64,000 nucleotides of DNA from Larsenimonas salina (GTDB taxonomy: Bacteria; Pseudomonadota; Gammaproteobacteria; Pseudomonadales; Halomonadaceae), in assembly GCF_023736155.1 (NCBI RefSeq), contig NZ_JAMLJJ010000001.1:682001-746000 (forward strand), given 5' to 3'. The notes under the pieces were generated by a model. That model was not told the DNA's origin and searched no databases. It saw nothing but the letters and a program-made list of their open reading frames with translations. A program made the position numbers and the translations under genes. Of this stretch, positions 17,225-26,800 are shown piece after piece; position 1 is the stretch's first letter, and the number at the start of each line of letters is the position of its first letter.

Positions 17225-18313
17225 ATGCATCTAAACAAGATTCCCGCTACCGTCGTGACCGGCTTTCTCGGCAGCGGCAAGACCACCCTGTTGAGTAATG
17301 TGCTGCGCCAGGCCAAGGGCAAGCGCATCGCGGTCATCGTCAACGAATTCGGCGAGATGGACGTCGATTCAGAGCTTTTAAGAAGCTGCCAGCTCGATCA
17401 TGGCGATGACTCATGCAATACGATTGAAGCCGATGACGACGGCATCTATGAACTGGCCAATGGCTGTATCTGCTGCACCGTGGAAGAAGAGTTTCTGCCG
17501 GTGATGAAAAAACTGGTCGAGCGTCGCGATCAGATCGATCACATCGTGATCGAGACCTCCGGTCTTGCCCTGCCCAAACCTCTGGTACAAGCCTTCAACT
17601 GGCCCGACGTGAAGCAGTTCTGTACCGTTGATGCTGTCATCACGGTGGTCGATGGCCCGGCGCTGGCCGAAGGCCGGGTCGCCCACGATGAAGACCGCGT
17701 CGCACACCAGCGCCTGGCCGATGAGAGCCTCGATCACGACCCCTCGCTCAAGGAGCTGCTCGACGATCAGCTTGAGTCGGCCGATCTGGTCGCGATCAGC
17801 AAGACCGACCAGATGGAGGAAGGTGATCTCGAGCGGATCGAGGACGAGCTTCGGGGGCGCCTGGCGCCGCACGTCAAACTGATCCGTGTGCGCGACGGGG
17901 AAATCGACGCAAGCGCCGTGATGGGGCTCAACCTTGAAAGCGAAGCGCGCATCGAGGCGCTTGAGACCCACCACGACCACCACCACACCCACGGCCATGA
18001 CCATCATCACGCCCATGACGATTTTGACAACGTCGTCGTGCGGCTTGGTCAGGTTGATCCGGCCCGACTCAAGGAAGCGCTCGCCGAGGCGATTCGCCAG
18101 TACCCGATCGTGCGTGCCAAGGGGTTTGCTGACGTCGGCAAACCGATGCGTCAAGTGGTTCACGGCGTGGGCCACCGGCTCGACATGTATTTCGACCGCC
18201 CCTGGCAGTCAGATGAGCACCGCGATACCAAACTGGTACTGATCGGCAAGGGCCTTGATCGACAGGCGATCACCAATGCCCTGACCAAGGCGCAGGCGCC
18301 TACCCCCGCCTAA
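17225..18313 (+). CDS. cobW: CobW-family GTPase metallochaperone
   Basis: A G3E-family GTPase of 362 residues, thought in cobalamin operons to act as the cobalt chaperone for the chelatase. It shows the P-loop TGFLGSGKTTLL (residues 12-23), the metal-binding GCICC at 80-84, a G4-like AISKTDQ and a His-rich loop of about 16 residues near 248-263. The ATG at 17225 has AAAGGA 6 bp upstream. A GTG at 17201 in the same frame lies within cobM and is less likely. It is the last gene of the riboswitch-led operon and is followed by a terminator hairpin. Partner preference between CobN and CbiX is not evident. Confidence 0.93.
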   Translation: MHLNKIPATVVTGFLGSGKTTLLSNVLRQAKGKRIAVIVNEFGEMDVDSELLRSCQLDHGDDSCNTIEADDDGIYELANGCICCTVEEEFLPVMKKLVERRDQIDHIVIETSGLALPKPLVQAFNWPDVKQFCTVDAVITVVDGPALAEGRVAHDEDRVAHQRLADESLDHDPSLKELLDDQLESADLVAISKTDQMEEGDLERIEDELRGRLAPHVKLIRVRDGEIDASAVMGLNLESEARIEALETHHDHHHTHGHDHHHAHDDFDNVVVRLGQVDPARLKEALAEAIRQYPIVRAKGFADVGKPMRQVVHGVGHRLDMYFDRPWQSDEHRDTKLVLIGKGLDRQAITNALTKAQAPTPA

Positions 18314-18316
18314 TAC

Positions 18317-18344
18317 AAGGGCCCCGGCACATGCCGGGGCCCTT
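18317..18344 (+). terminator. Terminator hairpin after cobW
   Basis: A near-perfect inverted repeat with a 13-bp arm (AAGGGCCCCGGCA and its complement) lies 4 bp after the cobW stop. It is followed by TTACACTT, which is only weakly T-rich. It probably ends the cob operon and insulates it from fliD. Confidence 0.7.
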
Positions 18345-18469
18345 ACACTTCGTTACCTAAAAAAGTCTGAAAGCATTAAAGCCAAGCGCTCCTACGTCGT
18401 TATTACCGATATGCAATCACGCGACCTTCGCCTGAATTCGCGGTTCAACGACTTACTAATGGGGACATT

Positions 18470-19870
18470 ATGGCTTCCATTTCATCACTTGGAGTGGGTT
18501 CGGGACTGGATCTTGGCTCGCTGCTCAATCAGCTTCAGAGCGCTGAGAGTTCTCGGCTGACCCCCATTAAAACCCAGCAAAACAGCTACAACGCCAAGCT
18601 AACAGGCTACGGCAAGCTCTCAAGCGCGCTCGAAAGTTTTCAGACTGCCGCCAAGGCACTCGGTGATCCGTCACTTTATAAGAGCAAAAGCGCTGCCAGT
18701 GAAAGCACGGCGTTTTCACAAACGCTGAGTGAAAATGCTCAGGAAGGCAGCTACAGCGTCAAGGTTAACCGTCTGGCCACTGCTCAGTCTCTGGCCACCA
18801 CCGGTCAGAACAGCCGTACCGATACAATCGGCACCGGGGATGCGGGTAAGCTCACCATTAGCGTCGGCGACAAGACCACCGAGGTGGTCCTTGGCAGCGA
18901 CAATAGCTCACTCGAAGGCATTCGGGATGCAATCAACGGCTCTGACGCTGGCGTAACGGCGTCTATCATCAACGATGGCAGCGGCACGCCACACCGGCTC
19001 GTCTTGAGCTCCGAAACCACGGGTGAATCATCAAAGATTACGACGTCATTCGCCTATGACGACTCGAATGACGATACTGCCCTCGCCGACATGCTGAATT
19101 ACGATAGCGACACCGGCAGTGGCAATCTGGTCGAGACGATTGCGGCTCAAAACGCCGAAGTCGTTATCAACGGCCTGACCATTACCAGTGACACCAATAC
19201 GGTCGAAGAAGCGATCCAGGGCGTGACGCTGAATTTGACCGAAACCAATGAGACCGCCGAAACCCTGTCCATTTCACAGGATAAGGACACAATTAAAGGC
19301 GCGTTCGACAAGCTGGTGTCATCGTACAATGCACTGCAGAAAGTCATCGATACTCAAACCAGTTATGACGCCGAGGGTGGTCGCAACGGCGCGCTTTTCG
19401 GGGAGTCATCGGTACGTAACATGCAGGTGCAGATTCGGGGCGCGTTCAACACCAGCACCGAGGGTGATGGGTTCAACTACCTAACTCAAATCGGCGTATC
19501 ACTGAATTCCGACGGCGAACTCGAAATCGACAGCGACAAGCTCGACAAGGCAATCGCAAATGACAGCGCAGGCGTTGCCGAGCTGATGACAGGCTCTGAT
19601 GGCGAGTCCGGTGTGGCCGGCATCATGACCACTACCATGGACGGCATTCTGGGTGAAACCGGTTTGATCGCTTCGGTCAAGGACAACATCAATAACCGCC
19701 TCGACTCACTTTCCGATCGCTACGACCAGGTCTCAGCAAGCATTGACGCAACCGTTGCCCGCTACCGCAAGCAGTTCAATGATCTGGACGTGATGATGTC
19801 GTCGATCAATTCGACCAGCAACTATCTAAGCCAGCAGTTTGCGGCCATGAACGCACAGTCCAGTCAGTAA
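18470..19870 (+). CDS. fliD: Flagellar filament cap protein FliD
   Basis: A 466-residue FliD (HAP2), the cap that directs flagellin polymerisation at the filament tip. The conserved N-terminus ISSLGVGSGLDLGSLLNQL, a central serine-, threonine- and aspartate-rich D2/D3-like region, and the C-terminal helix ending in SSINSTSNYLSQQFAAMNAQ are characteristic. There is no cleavable signal peptide, as expected for a type III flagellar substrate. GGGGACATT precedes the ATG. It heads a fliD-fliS-fliT operon between cobW and cobN. The flagellin gene is not in the window. Confidence 0.95.
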   Translation: MASISSLGVGSGLDLGSLLNQLQSAESSRLTPIKTQQNSYNAKLTGYGKLSSALESFQTAAKALGDPSLYKSKSAASESTAFSQTLSENAQEGSYSVKVNRLATAQSLATTGQNSRTDTIGTGDAGKLTISVGDKTTEVVLGSDNSSLEGIRDAINGSDAGVTASIINDGSGTPHRLVLSSETTGESSKITTSFAYDDSNDDTALADMLNYDSDTGSGNLVETIAAQNAEVVINGLTITSDTNTVEEAIQGVTLNLTETNETAETLSISQDKDTIKGAFDKLVSSYNALQKVIDTQTSYDAEGGRNGALFGESSVRNMQVQIRGAFNTSTEGDGFNYLTQIGVSLNSDGELEIDSDKLDKAIANDSAGVAELMTGSDGESGVAGIMTTTMDGILGETGLIASVKDNINNRLDSLSDRYDQVSASIDATVARYRKQFNDLDVMMSSINSTSNYLSQQFAAMNAQSSQ

Positions 19871-19879
19871 GGAGGCATC

Positions 19880-20287
19880 ATGTATTCACGCAAGAGAGCC
19901 AACGCCTACGCCAACATTGGTCTTGAAACCGGTGTAATGAGCGCATCACCCCACCAGTTGATCGTTATGCTGTTTGACGGCGCACAGGCCGCGCTCAAGA
20001 AAGCGCAGTGGGCCGTCGAGCAAAACGACGTACAGACCAAGTGCGCGGCGCTTTCCAAGGCAATTCGCATCATCGAGGAAGGCCTGCGCGCAAGCCTTGA
20101 TAAGGATCAGGGCGGTGAGATTGCCGACAACCTCGATAACCTTTACGAGTACATGTCGCGCACGCTCACCCGGGCCAATGCGCGCAATGACCTCGAAGCC
20201 ATTCGCCACGTTGATGCGCTGCTCGCCGATATCAGCAGTGCCTGGAAGGACATCGCAACCGAGCCACAAAGCGCGGTGAGCGCATGA
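19880..20287 (+). CDS. fliS: Flagellar export chaperone FliS
   Basis: A small helical chaperone of 135 residues that binds the C-terminus of flagellin and prevents premature polymerisation. The signature YANIGLETGVMSASPHQLIVMLFDGA (residues 11 on) and the following helices AALSKAIRIIEEGLRASLD and NLDNLYEYMSRTLTRANA match the family. It starts 9 bp after fliD with an AAGGAGG Shine-Dalgarno and overlaps fliT by 4 bp. Confidence 0.94.
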   Translation: MYSRKRANAYANIGLETGVMSASPHQLIVMLFDGAQAALKKAQWAVEQNDVQTKCAALSKAIRIIEEGLRASLDKDQGGEIADNLDNLYEYMSRTLTRANARNDLEAIRHVDALLADISSAWKDIATEPQSAVSA

Positions 20288-20619
20288 ATGCCAACGTCAC
20301 GCCTCGCGCCTGCTATCAGGCCCTTCATAAGACAACCGAGGCGTTACTGAGTGCGGCTCGTGAAGGGCGCTTTGAGGAACTGACCGAGCGCCAGCAGGCC
20401 TATCAACGCGCCTTTGATCGGGTCGCTGCGATCGATACCGCGCTTGGCGAGGCCGACAAGCAGTTCGAGGGCAAGGATGAACTGATCCGAGACGTACTGG
20501 CCATGAATAGTGAGCTGACCCGGCTGATCAAAGAGGCCAGAACCTCGCTCGACAAAGACACCGCCGGCCAGCAGCGAACCGACAAGGCACGTCTGGCCTA
20601 CCTGTCGCAAAGCAGCTGA
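20284..20619 (+). CDS. fliT: FliT-like flagellar chaperone
   Basis: A predicted all-helical protein of 111 residues, ATGA-coupled to fliS. Position, size and a glutamate- and lysine-rich helical pattern (ALLSAAREGRFEELTERQQAYQRAF at the start) fit FliT, the chaperone that binds FliD and, in enterics, FlhDC. Sequence conservation in this family is low, so the assignment rests mainly on context. Confidence 0.75.
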   Translation: MNANVTPRACYQALHKTTEALLSAAREGRFEELTERQQAYQRAFDRVAAIDTALGEADKQFEGKDELIRDVLAMNSELTRLIKEARTSLDKDTAGQQRTDKARLAYLSQSS

Positions 20620-20654
20620 ATTCCTCCCCTTTGCCGACGAGAGTCGGTATGATG

Positions 20655-20695
20655 ACGCCCAACTCGCATGGCTTTCGCGTTTACCTGTTGGGCGT
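20655..20695 (+). promoter_or_regulatory. Inverted repeat overlapping the cobN translation-initiation region
   Basis: A perfect 9-bp inverted repeat (ACGCCCAAC at 20655-20663, GTTGGGCGT at 20687-20695, 23-base loop) ends 6 bp before the cobN ATG. The right arm contains the only Shine-Dalgarno-like purines (GGG) before the start, so the hairpin could mask ribosome binding. The TCTTTTA that follows also resembles a short terminator tail. A -10-like TATGAT is at 20648. Its function is unproven. Confidence 0.4.
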
Positions 20696-20701
20696 TCTTT
20701 T

Positions 20702-23700
20702 ATGCATCTCTTTGCCGCGCAGCCTGGTAGCTTCGGCGACCAGGATGGCATCATCGATCTCGGCCAATCTCCTGCCGATATCGTCATACTCGCCGCCGCC
20801 GATAGCCTTCTGGCCGCGCTAGCCGATGCCGTCGACGAGCGAACACAAGCCACCCCCTCCGTTCGGCTCGCCAACTGGCTGAACCTGACCAAGCCTGCAT
20901 CCCTGGATCTTTATCGAACCAAGGTGCTCGATCATGCGCGTGTGGTGGTGGTCTCGCTTCTAGGTGGTCAGAGCTATTGGCATTACGGCCTCGATCAACT
21001 TAGGGACTGGCAATCGGCAAGGCCGGAACGTCATTTGATTCTTGTGCCGGGCGACGATCAGGCCGACCCCGACCTCATGACGCTAAGCAGTACAGAGCAT
21101 CATGAAACCGAGCGCATGTGGCGCTACTTTCGAGAAGGCGGCGCAACCAACGCCCAGCGCGCGCTCGACTTCCTGGTTCATCGTTTCTTCGATGACACGC
21201 AAGCCGTTGCCGCGCCCCAGTGTTTGCCGAAGGCATTGATCTACGCCCCCGAGCGCCTGGAAGGCATTACCGTCGATCACTGGCTTGAACAGGCTGATCC
21301 GCAGTGTGACAACGCACTGCTGATCTTTTATCGAAGCCACCTGCAGGCCGTGAACACGGCTCTATTTGATACGCTAATCGCGCTCGCGCTCGAGCACGGC
21401 ATCAACCTGTTACCACTCGCCGTTACCTCGCTCAAAGACACGCACTGTCTAAGCCTTGCCAACCAGCTGTGCCACACGATCAATGCCCGGCTGATCCTGA
21501 ACACGACCGGCTTTGCGCTGTCCGGAACCGGCAACGCCTCACTCGCCTCACAGCCTCGAGACGATGCGCCCGCCTTCGAGGCGGATGTGCCGGTCCTACA
21601 GGCAATCCTTTCAAGCAGTAGCCGAAACGATTGGCAGGACAACACTCAGGGGCTTAGAAGCCGCGATATCGCCATGCAGGTAGCGCTGCCTGAAATCGAT
21701 GGCCGTATCACCACTCGAGCGCTTGCGTTCAAACATATAGAGCGCCGAAGCCAGCACGCTCAAATAGACGTGATTCGCTTTGCACTCGATGACGGCCGGG
21801 CGCGGTTTGTCATGCGTCTGGCCCAACGCTGGATTCGCCTGGGCCGGCGCACCAATGCCGACAAGCGCGTGGCGCTGGTTCTGGCCAACTACCCCACGCG
21901 CGAGGGCCGCATCGGTAACGGTGTTGGACTGGACACCCCCGCCTCGGCCCACGCCCTTCTTAACGCGCTCGAGCGTGCGGGCTATACGCTCGATGACCTG
22001 CCAGACGACGGCAATGCGCTGATCGAGCGGCTCAAGGACGGCATAACCAACGACCTTGATACCCTACCCGGCCGCCCATGCTTTCAAAGTGTCTCGCTCG
22101 AACGTTATTTGATCTACTTCAATGCGTTACCCGAGCCGCTTCAGCAGGCCGTATCAGCGCGCTGGGGGCTCCCTGAGCGCGACCCCAAATACCGCAGCGG
22201 CCGTCTGATGATTGCAGGCCGCCGATTCGGTCACGTATTCGTAGGGCTACAACCTGCCCGCGGCTTCGACATCGACCTTGATGCAAACTACCACGACCCC
22301 GACCTGGTCCCGCCCCATGCCTATCTGGCGTTTTATGCCTGGCTGACAGAGATCTGGAACGCCGACGCCGTCGTGCATGTCGGAAAGCACGGCAACCTCG
22401 AATGGCTACCGGGCAAGGGACTTGCGCTTTCCGAGCATTGCTGGCCGGAAGCCGCCTTCGCCCCGCTGCCGCACTTCTATCCCTTTATCGTCAACGACCC
22501 AGGCGAAGGGGCTCAGGCCAAGCGACGCACTCAGGCGGTCATTATCGATCACCTGATGCCGCCCATGGCCCGCGCTGAACTCTACGGACCAATGATCGAA
22601 CTCGAGGAATTGGCCGACGAGTACTATCAGGCGCTGGGCATGGACGACACCCGAGCCGAGCACCTCAAGGCCGCGTTACTCGATAAAGCGCGGGAATCGC
22701 ATTTGATGGAAGAACTCGGCCCAAGCGACAACGACGATGAGTCACTCGTAGCGCTGGATGGCTATCTCTGCGAGCTCAAGGAAGCCCAGATTCGAAACGG
22801 GCTGCACTGTCTGGGCCGGCTTCCTGAAGGCGCCGAATTCGAAGAGACACTCGTGGCCTTATTGAGACTGCCCCGTGGGGAACGGGCAGAAGACCGAGGC
22901 CTTCTTCACGCCCTGGCCATCGACCTTGGCCTTCCCGAAGCGTTTGACCCGCTCAGTCAGGAAGTGACGCCCTGGCAGGGCCCGTACCCTGATATTCTGG
23001 CAGAACTCAGTGACGCACCATGGCGCACCCATCAGGACACGCGCGAACGGCTCGAGCAGCTGGCACGGCGCGTTGTGGGCGCGCTCAGTACCGAAGAACG
23101 TTCAAGCTTGAAACGATCGGACTGGCCGGCAACGACTGCGTTGCTCGACTTCATCGACACCCATCTGGGCCCTGCACTGGACGCCAGTGCCCATAACGAG
23201 CTGAACGCGCTCGTTCAGGGGTTGAACGGTCGTTTCGTACGCCCAGGCCCCAGTGGCGCCCCAACTCGAGGACGGCTCGACACCCTCCCGACCGGCCGCA
23301 ATTTCTTCTCGGTCGACAGCCGCGCTATCCCGAGCAAGATGGCATGGACGCTCGGTCAGCGTTCGGCCGACCGGCTGATCGAACGTCATCTACAGGAACA
23401 TGGCGACTACCCCAGAACACTGGGGCTTTCGGTCTGGGGGACGGCCACCATGCGTACCGGCGGTGATGACATCGCCCAGGCCCTCGCCCTGATGGGGGTC
23501 AAACCCCGCTGGGCGGCCGGTTCACAGCGCGTGGTGGGCTTTGAAATCATCCCGGGCTTTATCCTGAATCGCCCTCGGGTCGATGTGACCCTTCGGGTCT
23601 CCGGACTATTCCGTGACGCCTTCCCCAATCTTATGCAGCTCATCGACGCCGCGGTACGCAAGCTTGCAGACTTTGAGGAGCCTCTCGAACTCAATACGAT

Positions 23701-24496
23701 TCGGGCCAATGTGCTTGAGCGAACTACCGCCCTTGGCGCCACATTGACTGCCGAGCAGGCACACGAACAGGCGCGCTATCGCGTTTTTGGCACCCGGCCG
23801 GGGGCGTATGGTGCAGGCCTTCAAGGGTTGATCGATGAGCGGCTTTGGGACAGTCGGGACGACCTGACCGAGGCCTATCTCAACTGGGGCGGCTACGCCT
23901 ACGGTGAGCATGATCACGGCACACCGGCGCGCCAGGCGTTTGCTCATCAACTCGGTAACCTCGAGGCCGTCGTACAGAATCAGGACAACCGCGAACACGA
24001 CCTGCTGGATTCGGATGACTACTACCAGTTCCAGGGCGGCATGACCAACGCTGTCACCACGCTCAGCGGCTATGCGCCCTCGGTGTATCACGGCGATCAC
24101 AGCCACCCCCATGCCCCGCGGATTCGAACCCTCAAGGAAGAACTCAATCGAGTTCTGCGCTCACGGGCACTCAATCCCAAATGGCAGCAGGCGATGCGAC
24201 GCCATGGGTACAAGGGCGCGTTCGAGATGGCCGCGACCGTCGACTACCTGTTCGCCTTCGATGCCACTACGGCACTGATCGATGACTATCAGTACGAAAA
24301 CGTGACCGACAGCCTGATCCTTGACCCAGACAATCGCGCGTTTTTGGAACATAACAATCTGGACGCGTTGAAAGAAATGAGTGAGCGGTTGCTTGAAGCC
24401 TGTCAGCGCGGGCTGTGGGCGCAGCCCGGCAATTACCAAGATACCCTCGAGGCGCTGCTGCTCGAGATTGATGCCAAGCAGGAGCACTCCCGATGA
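20702..24496 (+). CDS. cobN: Cobaltochelatase large subunit CobN
   Basis: A 1264-residue CobN, the catalytic subunit that inserts cobalt into hydrogenobyrinic acid a,c-diamide in the late-insertion pathway. It shares the MgChel/ChlH fold. The start [86 protein letters not shown] and [15 protein letters not shown] are classic CobN stretches. The length is normal. The expected ATP-driven partner is the ChlI/ChlD fusion at 5572. There is no riboswitch upstream of it here, only a hairpin. It is ATGA-coupled to cobQ. Confidence 0.95.
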   Translation: MHLFAAQPGSFGDQDGIIDLGQSPADIVILAAADSLLAALADAVDERTQATPSVRLANWLNLTKPASLDLYRTKVLDHARVVVVSLLGGQSYWHYGLDQLRDWQSARPERHLILVPGDDQADPDLMTLSSTEHHETERMWRYFREGGATNAQRALDFLVHRFFDDTQAVAAPQCLPKALIYAPERLEGITVDHWLEQADPQCDNALLIFYRSHLQAVNTALFDTLIALALEHGINLLPLAVTSLKDTHCLSLANQLCHTINARLILNTTGFALSGTGNASLASQPRDDAPAFEADVPVLQAILSSSSRNDWQDNTQGLRSRDIAMQVALPEIDGRITTRALAFKHIERRSQHAQIDVIRFALDDGRARFVMRLAQRWIRLGRRTNADKRVALVLANYPTREGRIGNGVGLDTPASAHALLNALERAGYTLDDLPDDGNALIERLKDGITNDLDTLPGRPCFQSVSLERYLIYFNALPEPLQQAVSARWGLPERDPKYRSGRLMIAGRRFGHVFVGLQPARGFDIDLDANYHDPDLVPPHAYLAFYAWLTEIWNADAVVHVGKHGNLEWLPGKGLALSEHCWPEAAFAPLPHFYPFIVNDPGEGAQAKRRTQAVIIDHLMPPMARAELYGPMIELEELADEYYQALGMDDTRAEHLKAALLDKARESHLMEELGPSDNDDESLVALDGYLCELKEAQIRNGLHCLGRLPEGAEFEETLVALLRLPRGERAEDRGLLHALAIDLGLPEAFDPLSQEVTPWQGPYPDILAELSDAPWRTHQDTRERLEQLARRVVGALSTEERSSLKRSDWPATTALLDFIDTHLGPALDASAHNELNALVQGLNGRFVRPGPSGAPTRGRLDTLPTGRNFFSVDSRAIPSKMAWTLGQRSADRLIERHLQEHGDYPRTLGLSVWGTATMRTGGDDIAQALALMGVKPRWAAGSQRVVGFEIIPGFILNRPRVDVTLRVSGLFRDAFPNLMQLIDAAVRKLADFEEPLELNTIRANVLERTTALGATLTAEQAHEQARYRVFGTRPGAYGAGLQGLIDERLWDSRDDLTEAYLNWGGYAYGEHDHGTPARQAFAHQLGNLEAVVQNQDNREHDLLDSDDYYQFQGGMTNAVTTLSGYAPSVYHGDHSHPHAPRIRTLKEELNRVLRSRALNPKWQQAMRRHGYKGAFEMAATVDYLFAFDATTALIDDYQYENVTDSLILDPDNRAFLEHNNLDALKEMSERLLEACQRGLWAQPGNYQDTLEALLLEIDAKQEHSR

Positions 24497-25980
24497 CATA
24501 CCCGCCGCCCCGTCAAACATTCAAGGCTGCAAGGAGCCTGATGATTCAGGGGACAACCTCGGACGCCGGCAAGAGCGCAATTGTCACGGCCCTGTGCCGT
24601 TTGTACCGGGACCTGGGCATGAGCGTTGCCCCCTTCAAGTCTCAAAACATGGCCCTGAACAGTGCGGTGACGCTTGATCAGGGTGAAATCGGTCGCGCCC
24701 AGGCCGTACAGGCATTTGCCGCAGGCATCGAGCCGACTACCGACATGAACCCGGTGCTCTTGAAGCCCAACTCCGACCTTGGCGCCCAGGTCATCGTGCA
24801 CGGCAGAGCCATCGGTAACATGGACGCGCGAACCTATCACGGTCACAAGCCGGCCCTGCTCGAGGATGTCGTCGACGCGCACAACCGATTGGCCGCCGAA
24901 TTTGACGCCGTGTTCATCGAAGGGGCCGGCAGCGCTGGCGAAGTCAACCTGCGCGAACATGACATTGCCAATATGGGGCTTGCCGAGGCAATTGACTGCC
25001 CGGTGGTCATCGTTGCCGACATTGATCGGGGTGGGGTCTTTGCCCACCTGCTCGGTACGCTCGATGTACTCTCTGCTTCCGAGCAGGCGCGCGTCGTGGG
25101 CTTTATCATCAATCGTTTTCGCGGCGATATTCGGCTGTTGGAGCCAGGTCTTGAGTGGCTCGAGCAGCGAACCGGCCGGCCGGTGCTCGCCGTCCTGCCG
25201 TACCTTGATAACCTGCACATTGAAGCCGAAGACGGCTTATCCCGCGGTGGCAACAGTGGCGATGAGAAGCGCGCCCTACAGGTGGTCGTGCCACTGCTTC
25301 CAAAGATCTCCAACTACACCGATCTGGACCCGCTCAGGCGCCATCCCGATGTGGCCGTCACCTACTGTGATCATCCCGATCAGATCGGCAAAGCCGATTT
25401 GATCATACTGCCTGGCAGCAAGAACGTGCGCTCCGACCTTGCATGGCTGAAACAGCGCGGCTTCGACCGGCTGATCGAGCGTCACCTTCGTTATAGGGGC
25501 AAGGTATTAGGCATCTGCGGTGGCTATCAGATGCTGGGTCAGTGGATTCACGACCCCGAGGGGGTGGAAGATTCCACTGGCAGCAGTGAGGGGCTCGGCT
25601 GGTTCGCGATGGACACCGTATTAACCGGTGACAAGACACTGACTCGCGTCAAGGGCACCCTTAGCCTGGGCGGCGCGGTAGAGGGCTATGAGATTCATGT
25701 CGGTCGCAGTACGCATTCAGCAGCGCACACATCGCTGGTGAGCCTTGCCGATCACAAGGAAGATGGGGTGATATCAGACGATGGTCAGCTGGCCGGAAGT
25801 TATCTGCACGGCCTGTTCGATCATCCGGAGGCCCTGGCCTCGCTCCTTAGATGGGCAGGACTGGAGGCGCCAGCGAAGTTTGATTATCAAACGGAACGCG
25901 ATGAACACATCACGCGGTTGAGCCAGGCACTTGATCGTGCCTGGCCCGAGGCAAAACACTACATTACTCCACGAACGTGA
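24493..25980 (+). CDS. cobQ: Cobyric acid synthase CobQ
   Basis: A 495-residue glutamine-dependent amidotransferase that amidates side chains b, d, e and g of adenosylcobyrinic acid diamide. The N-terminal ATPase domain has [20 protein letters not shown] and [13 protein letters not shown]. The C-terminal class I amidotransferase has the nucleophile in [12 protein letters not shown] and the histidine in [13 protein letters not shown]. It is coupled to cobN and ends one base before the convergent glycosyltransferase gene, with no terminator visible between them. Confidence 0.96.
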   Translation: MTYPPPRQTFKAARSLMIQGTTSDAGKSAIVTALCRLYRDLGMSVAPFKSQNMALNSAVTLDQGEIGRAQAVQAFAAGIEPTTDMNPVLLKPNSDLGAQVIVHGRAIGNMDARTYHGHKPALLEDVVDAHNRLAAEFDAVFIEGAGSAGEVNLREHDIANMGLAEAIDCPVVIVADIDRGGVFAHLLGTLDVLSASEQARVVGFIINRFRGDIRLLEPGLEWLEQRTGRPVLAVLPYLDNLHIEAEDGLSRGGNSGDEKRALQVVVPLLPKISNYTDLDPLRRHPDVAVTYCDHPDQIGKADLIILPGSKNVRSDLAWLKQRGFDRLIERHLRYRGKVLGICGGYQMLGQWIHDPEGVEDSTGSSEGLGWFAMDTVLTGDKTLTRVKGTLSLGGAVEGYEIHVGRSTHSAAHTSLVSLADHKEDGVISDDGQLAGSYLHGLFDHPEALASLLRWAGLEAPAKFDYQTERDEHITRLSQALDRAWPEAKHYITPRT

Positions 25981-25981
25981 C

Positions 25982-26800
25982 TTAGCCGGCTTTCTTTCGA
26001 AGAAAGCGCTGATAAACCGTACCTAAAAGCCACTCGGGAGCCAGCCTGAGTGGCGCTCGTTTCGCGGCATTAATCACGCATTCAGGCATCGAGATGAAGC
26101 CCATCTTGCGAAATTTATTCTGTAGGATGACGTCCTGCTTGAAGTAGTGCCAGCCTCGACGGCGTGTCAACATGCCGTTACCGACTCGGGCATCGACGAG
26201 GATATCTGCCATGTTATCCATGACCCGTCCAGCCACAAGAAGACGCGCCCACAGGTAGTAGTCTTCCATACCCAAAAACGGCTTATAGCCCCCTGCCGCC
26301 TCGATGGCCGACTTCCTGAACATGACCGTCATGTGATTGACCGGGCACCGGGCCTTAGCGAACTCACGGACGCTTTTCACGCCAGTGGGCAGCTCGCGAA
26401 TCGCGTGAGGCTGCGCGGGGTCATCGTTAAACTCCGCAATCGCCCCACCGAGCACGTCCGTTTCCGGATGGCGTTCGAAAAACGCCAGCTGTTTCTCGAA
26501 TCGATCACGCCGACAGAGGTCGTCGGTGTCCATTCGGGCAACCAGCTCGAACCGGCACTGTGCCAGCCCCTTGTTCAAGGCTTCACCAAGTCCAACGTTT
26601 TTTTCAAGAGGCACGGACACGATATTAAGTGTGTCCCGAAAGCGCTCGATGATGGTCTTCAGTTCGTCCCCGATCGGGCCATCTTCAACGATGATGACCT
26701 CACTGGCTTTGACCGTTTGTGCCACCAGACTTTCAAGGCACGTCTCTAGAAAAGCCGGTTTCTCCTTGAAATAGATCGACATGAGTACCGAAAAGTCCAT
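25982..26800 (-). CDS. Family 2 glycosyltransferase
   Basis: A 272-residue GT-A fold glycosyltransferase. The start FSVLMSIYFKEKPAFLETCL, VEDGPIGDEL and the DxD motif in ARMDTDDLCRRDRF define a GT2 enzyme. A later GGYKPFLGMEDYYLWARLL is typical of bacterial polysaccharide GT2 proteins. It has no obvious membrane segment. It is the last gene of the exopolysaccharide operon, starting one base into the end of the upstream GT4 gene. Donor and acceptor sugars cannot be told from the sequence. Confidence 0.88.
   Translation of the reverse strand: MDFSVLMSIYFKEKPAFLETCLESLVAQTVKASEVIIVEDGPIGDELKTIIERFRDTLNIVSVPLEKNVGLGEALNKGLAQCRFELVARMDTDDLCRRDRFEKQLAFFERHPETDVLGGAIAEFNDDPAQPHAIRELPTGVKSVREFAKARCPVNHMTVMFRKSAIEAAGGYKPFLGMEDYYLWARLLVAGRVMDNMADILVDARVGNGMLTRRRGWHYFKQDVILQNKFRKMGFISMPECVINAAKRAPLRLAPEWLLGTVYQRFLRKKAG

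Noticed and set aside
18361-18469. A possible sigma-28 promoter before fliD
   Set aside because: AAAAGTCT at 18361 is followed after 12 bases by only GCCAAGCG, and ACCGATAT near 18406 lacks a -35 at the right distance. Too weak to list.
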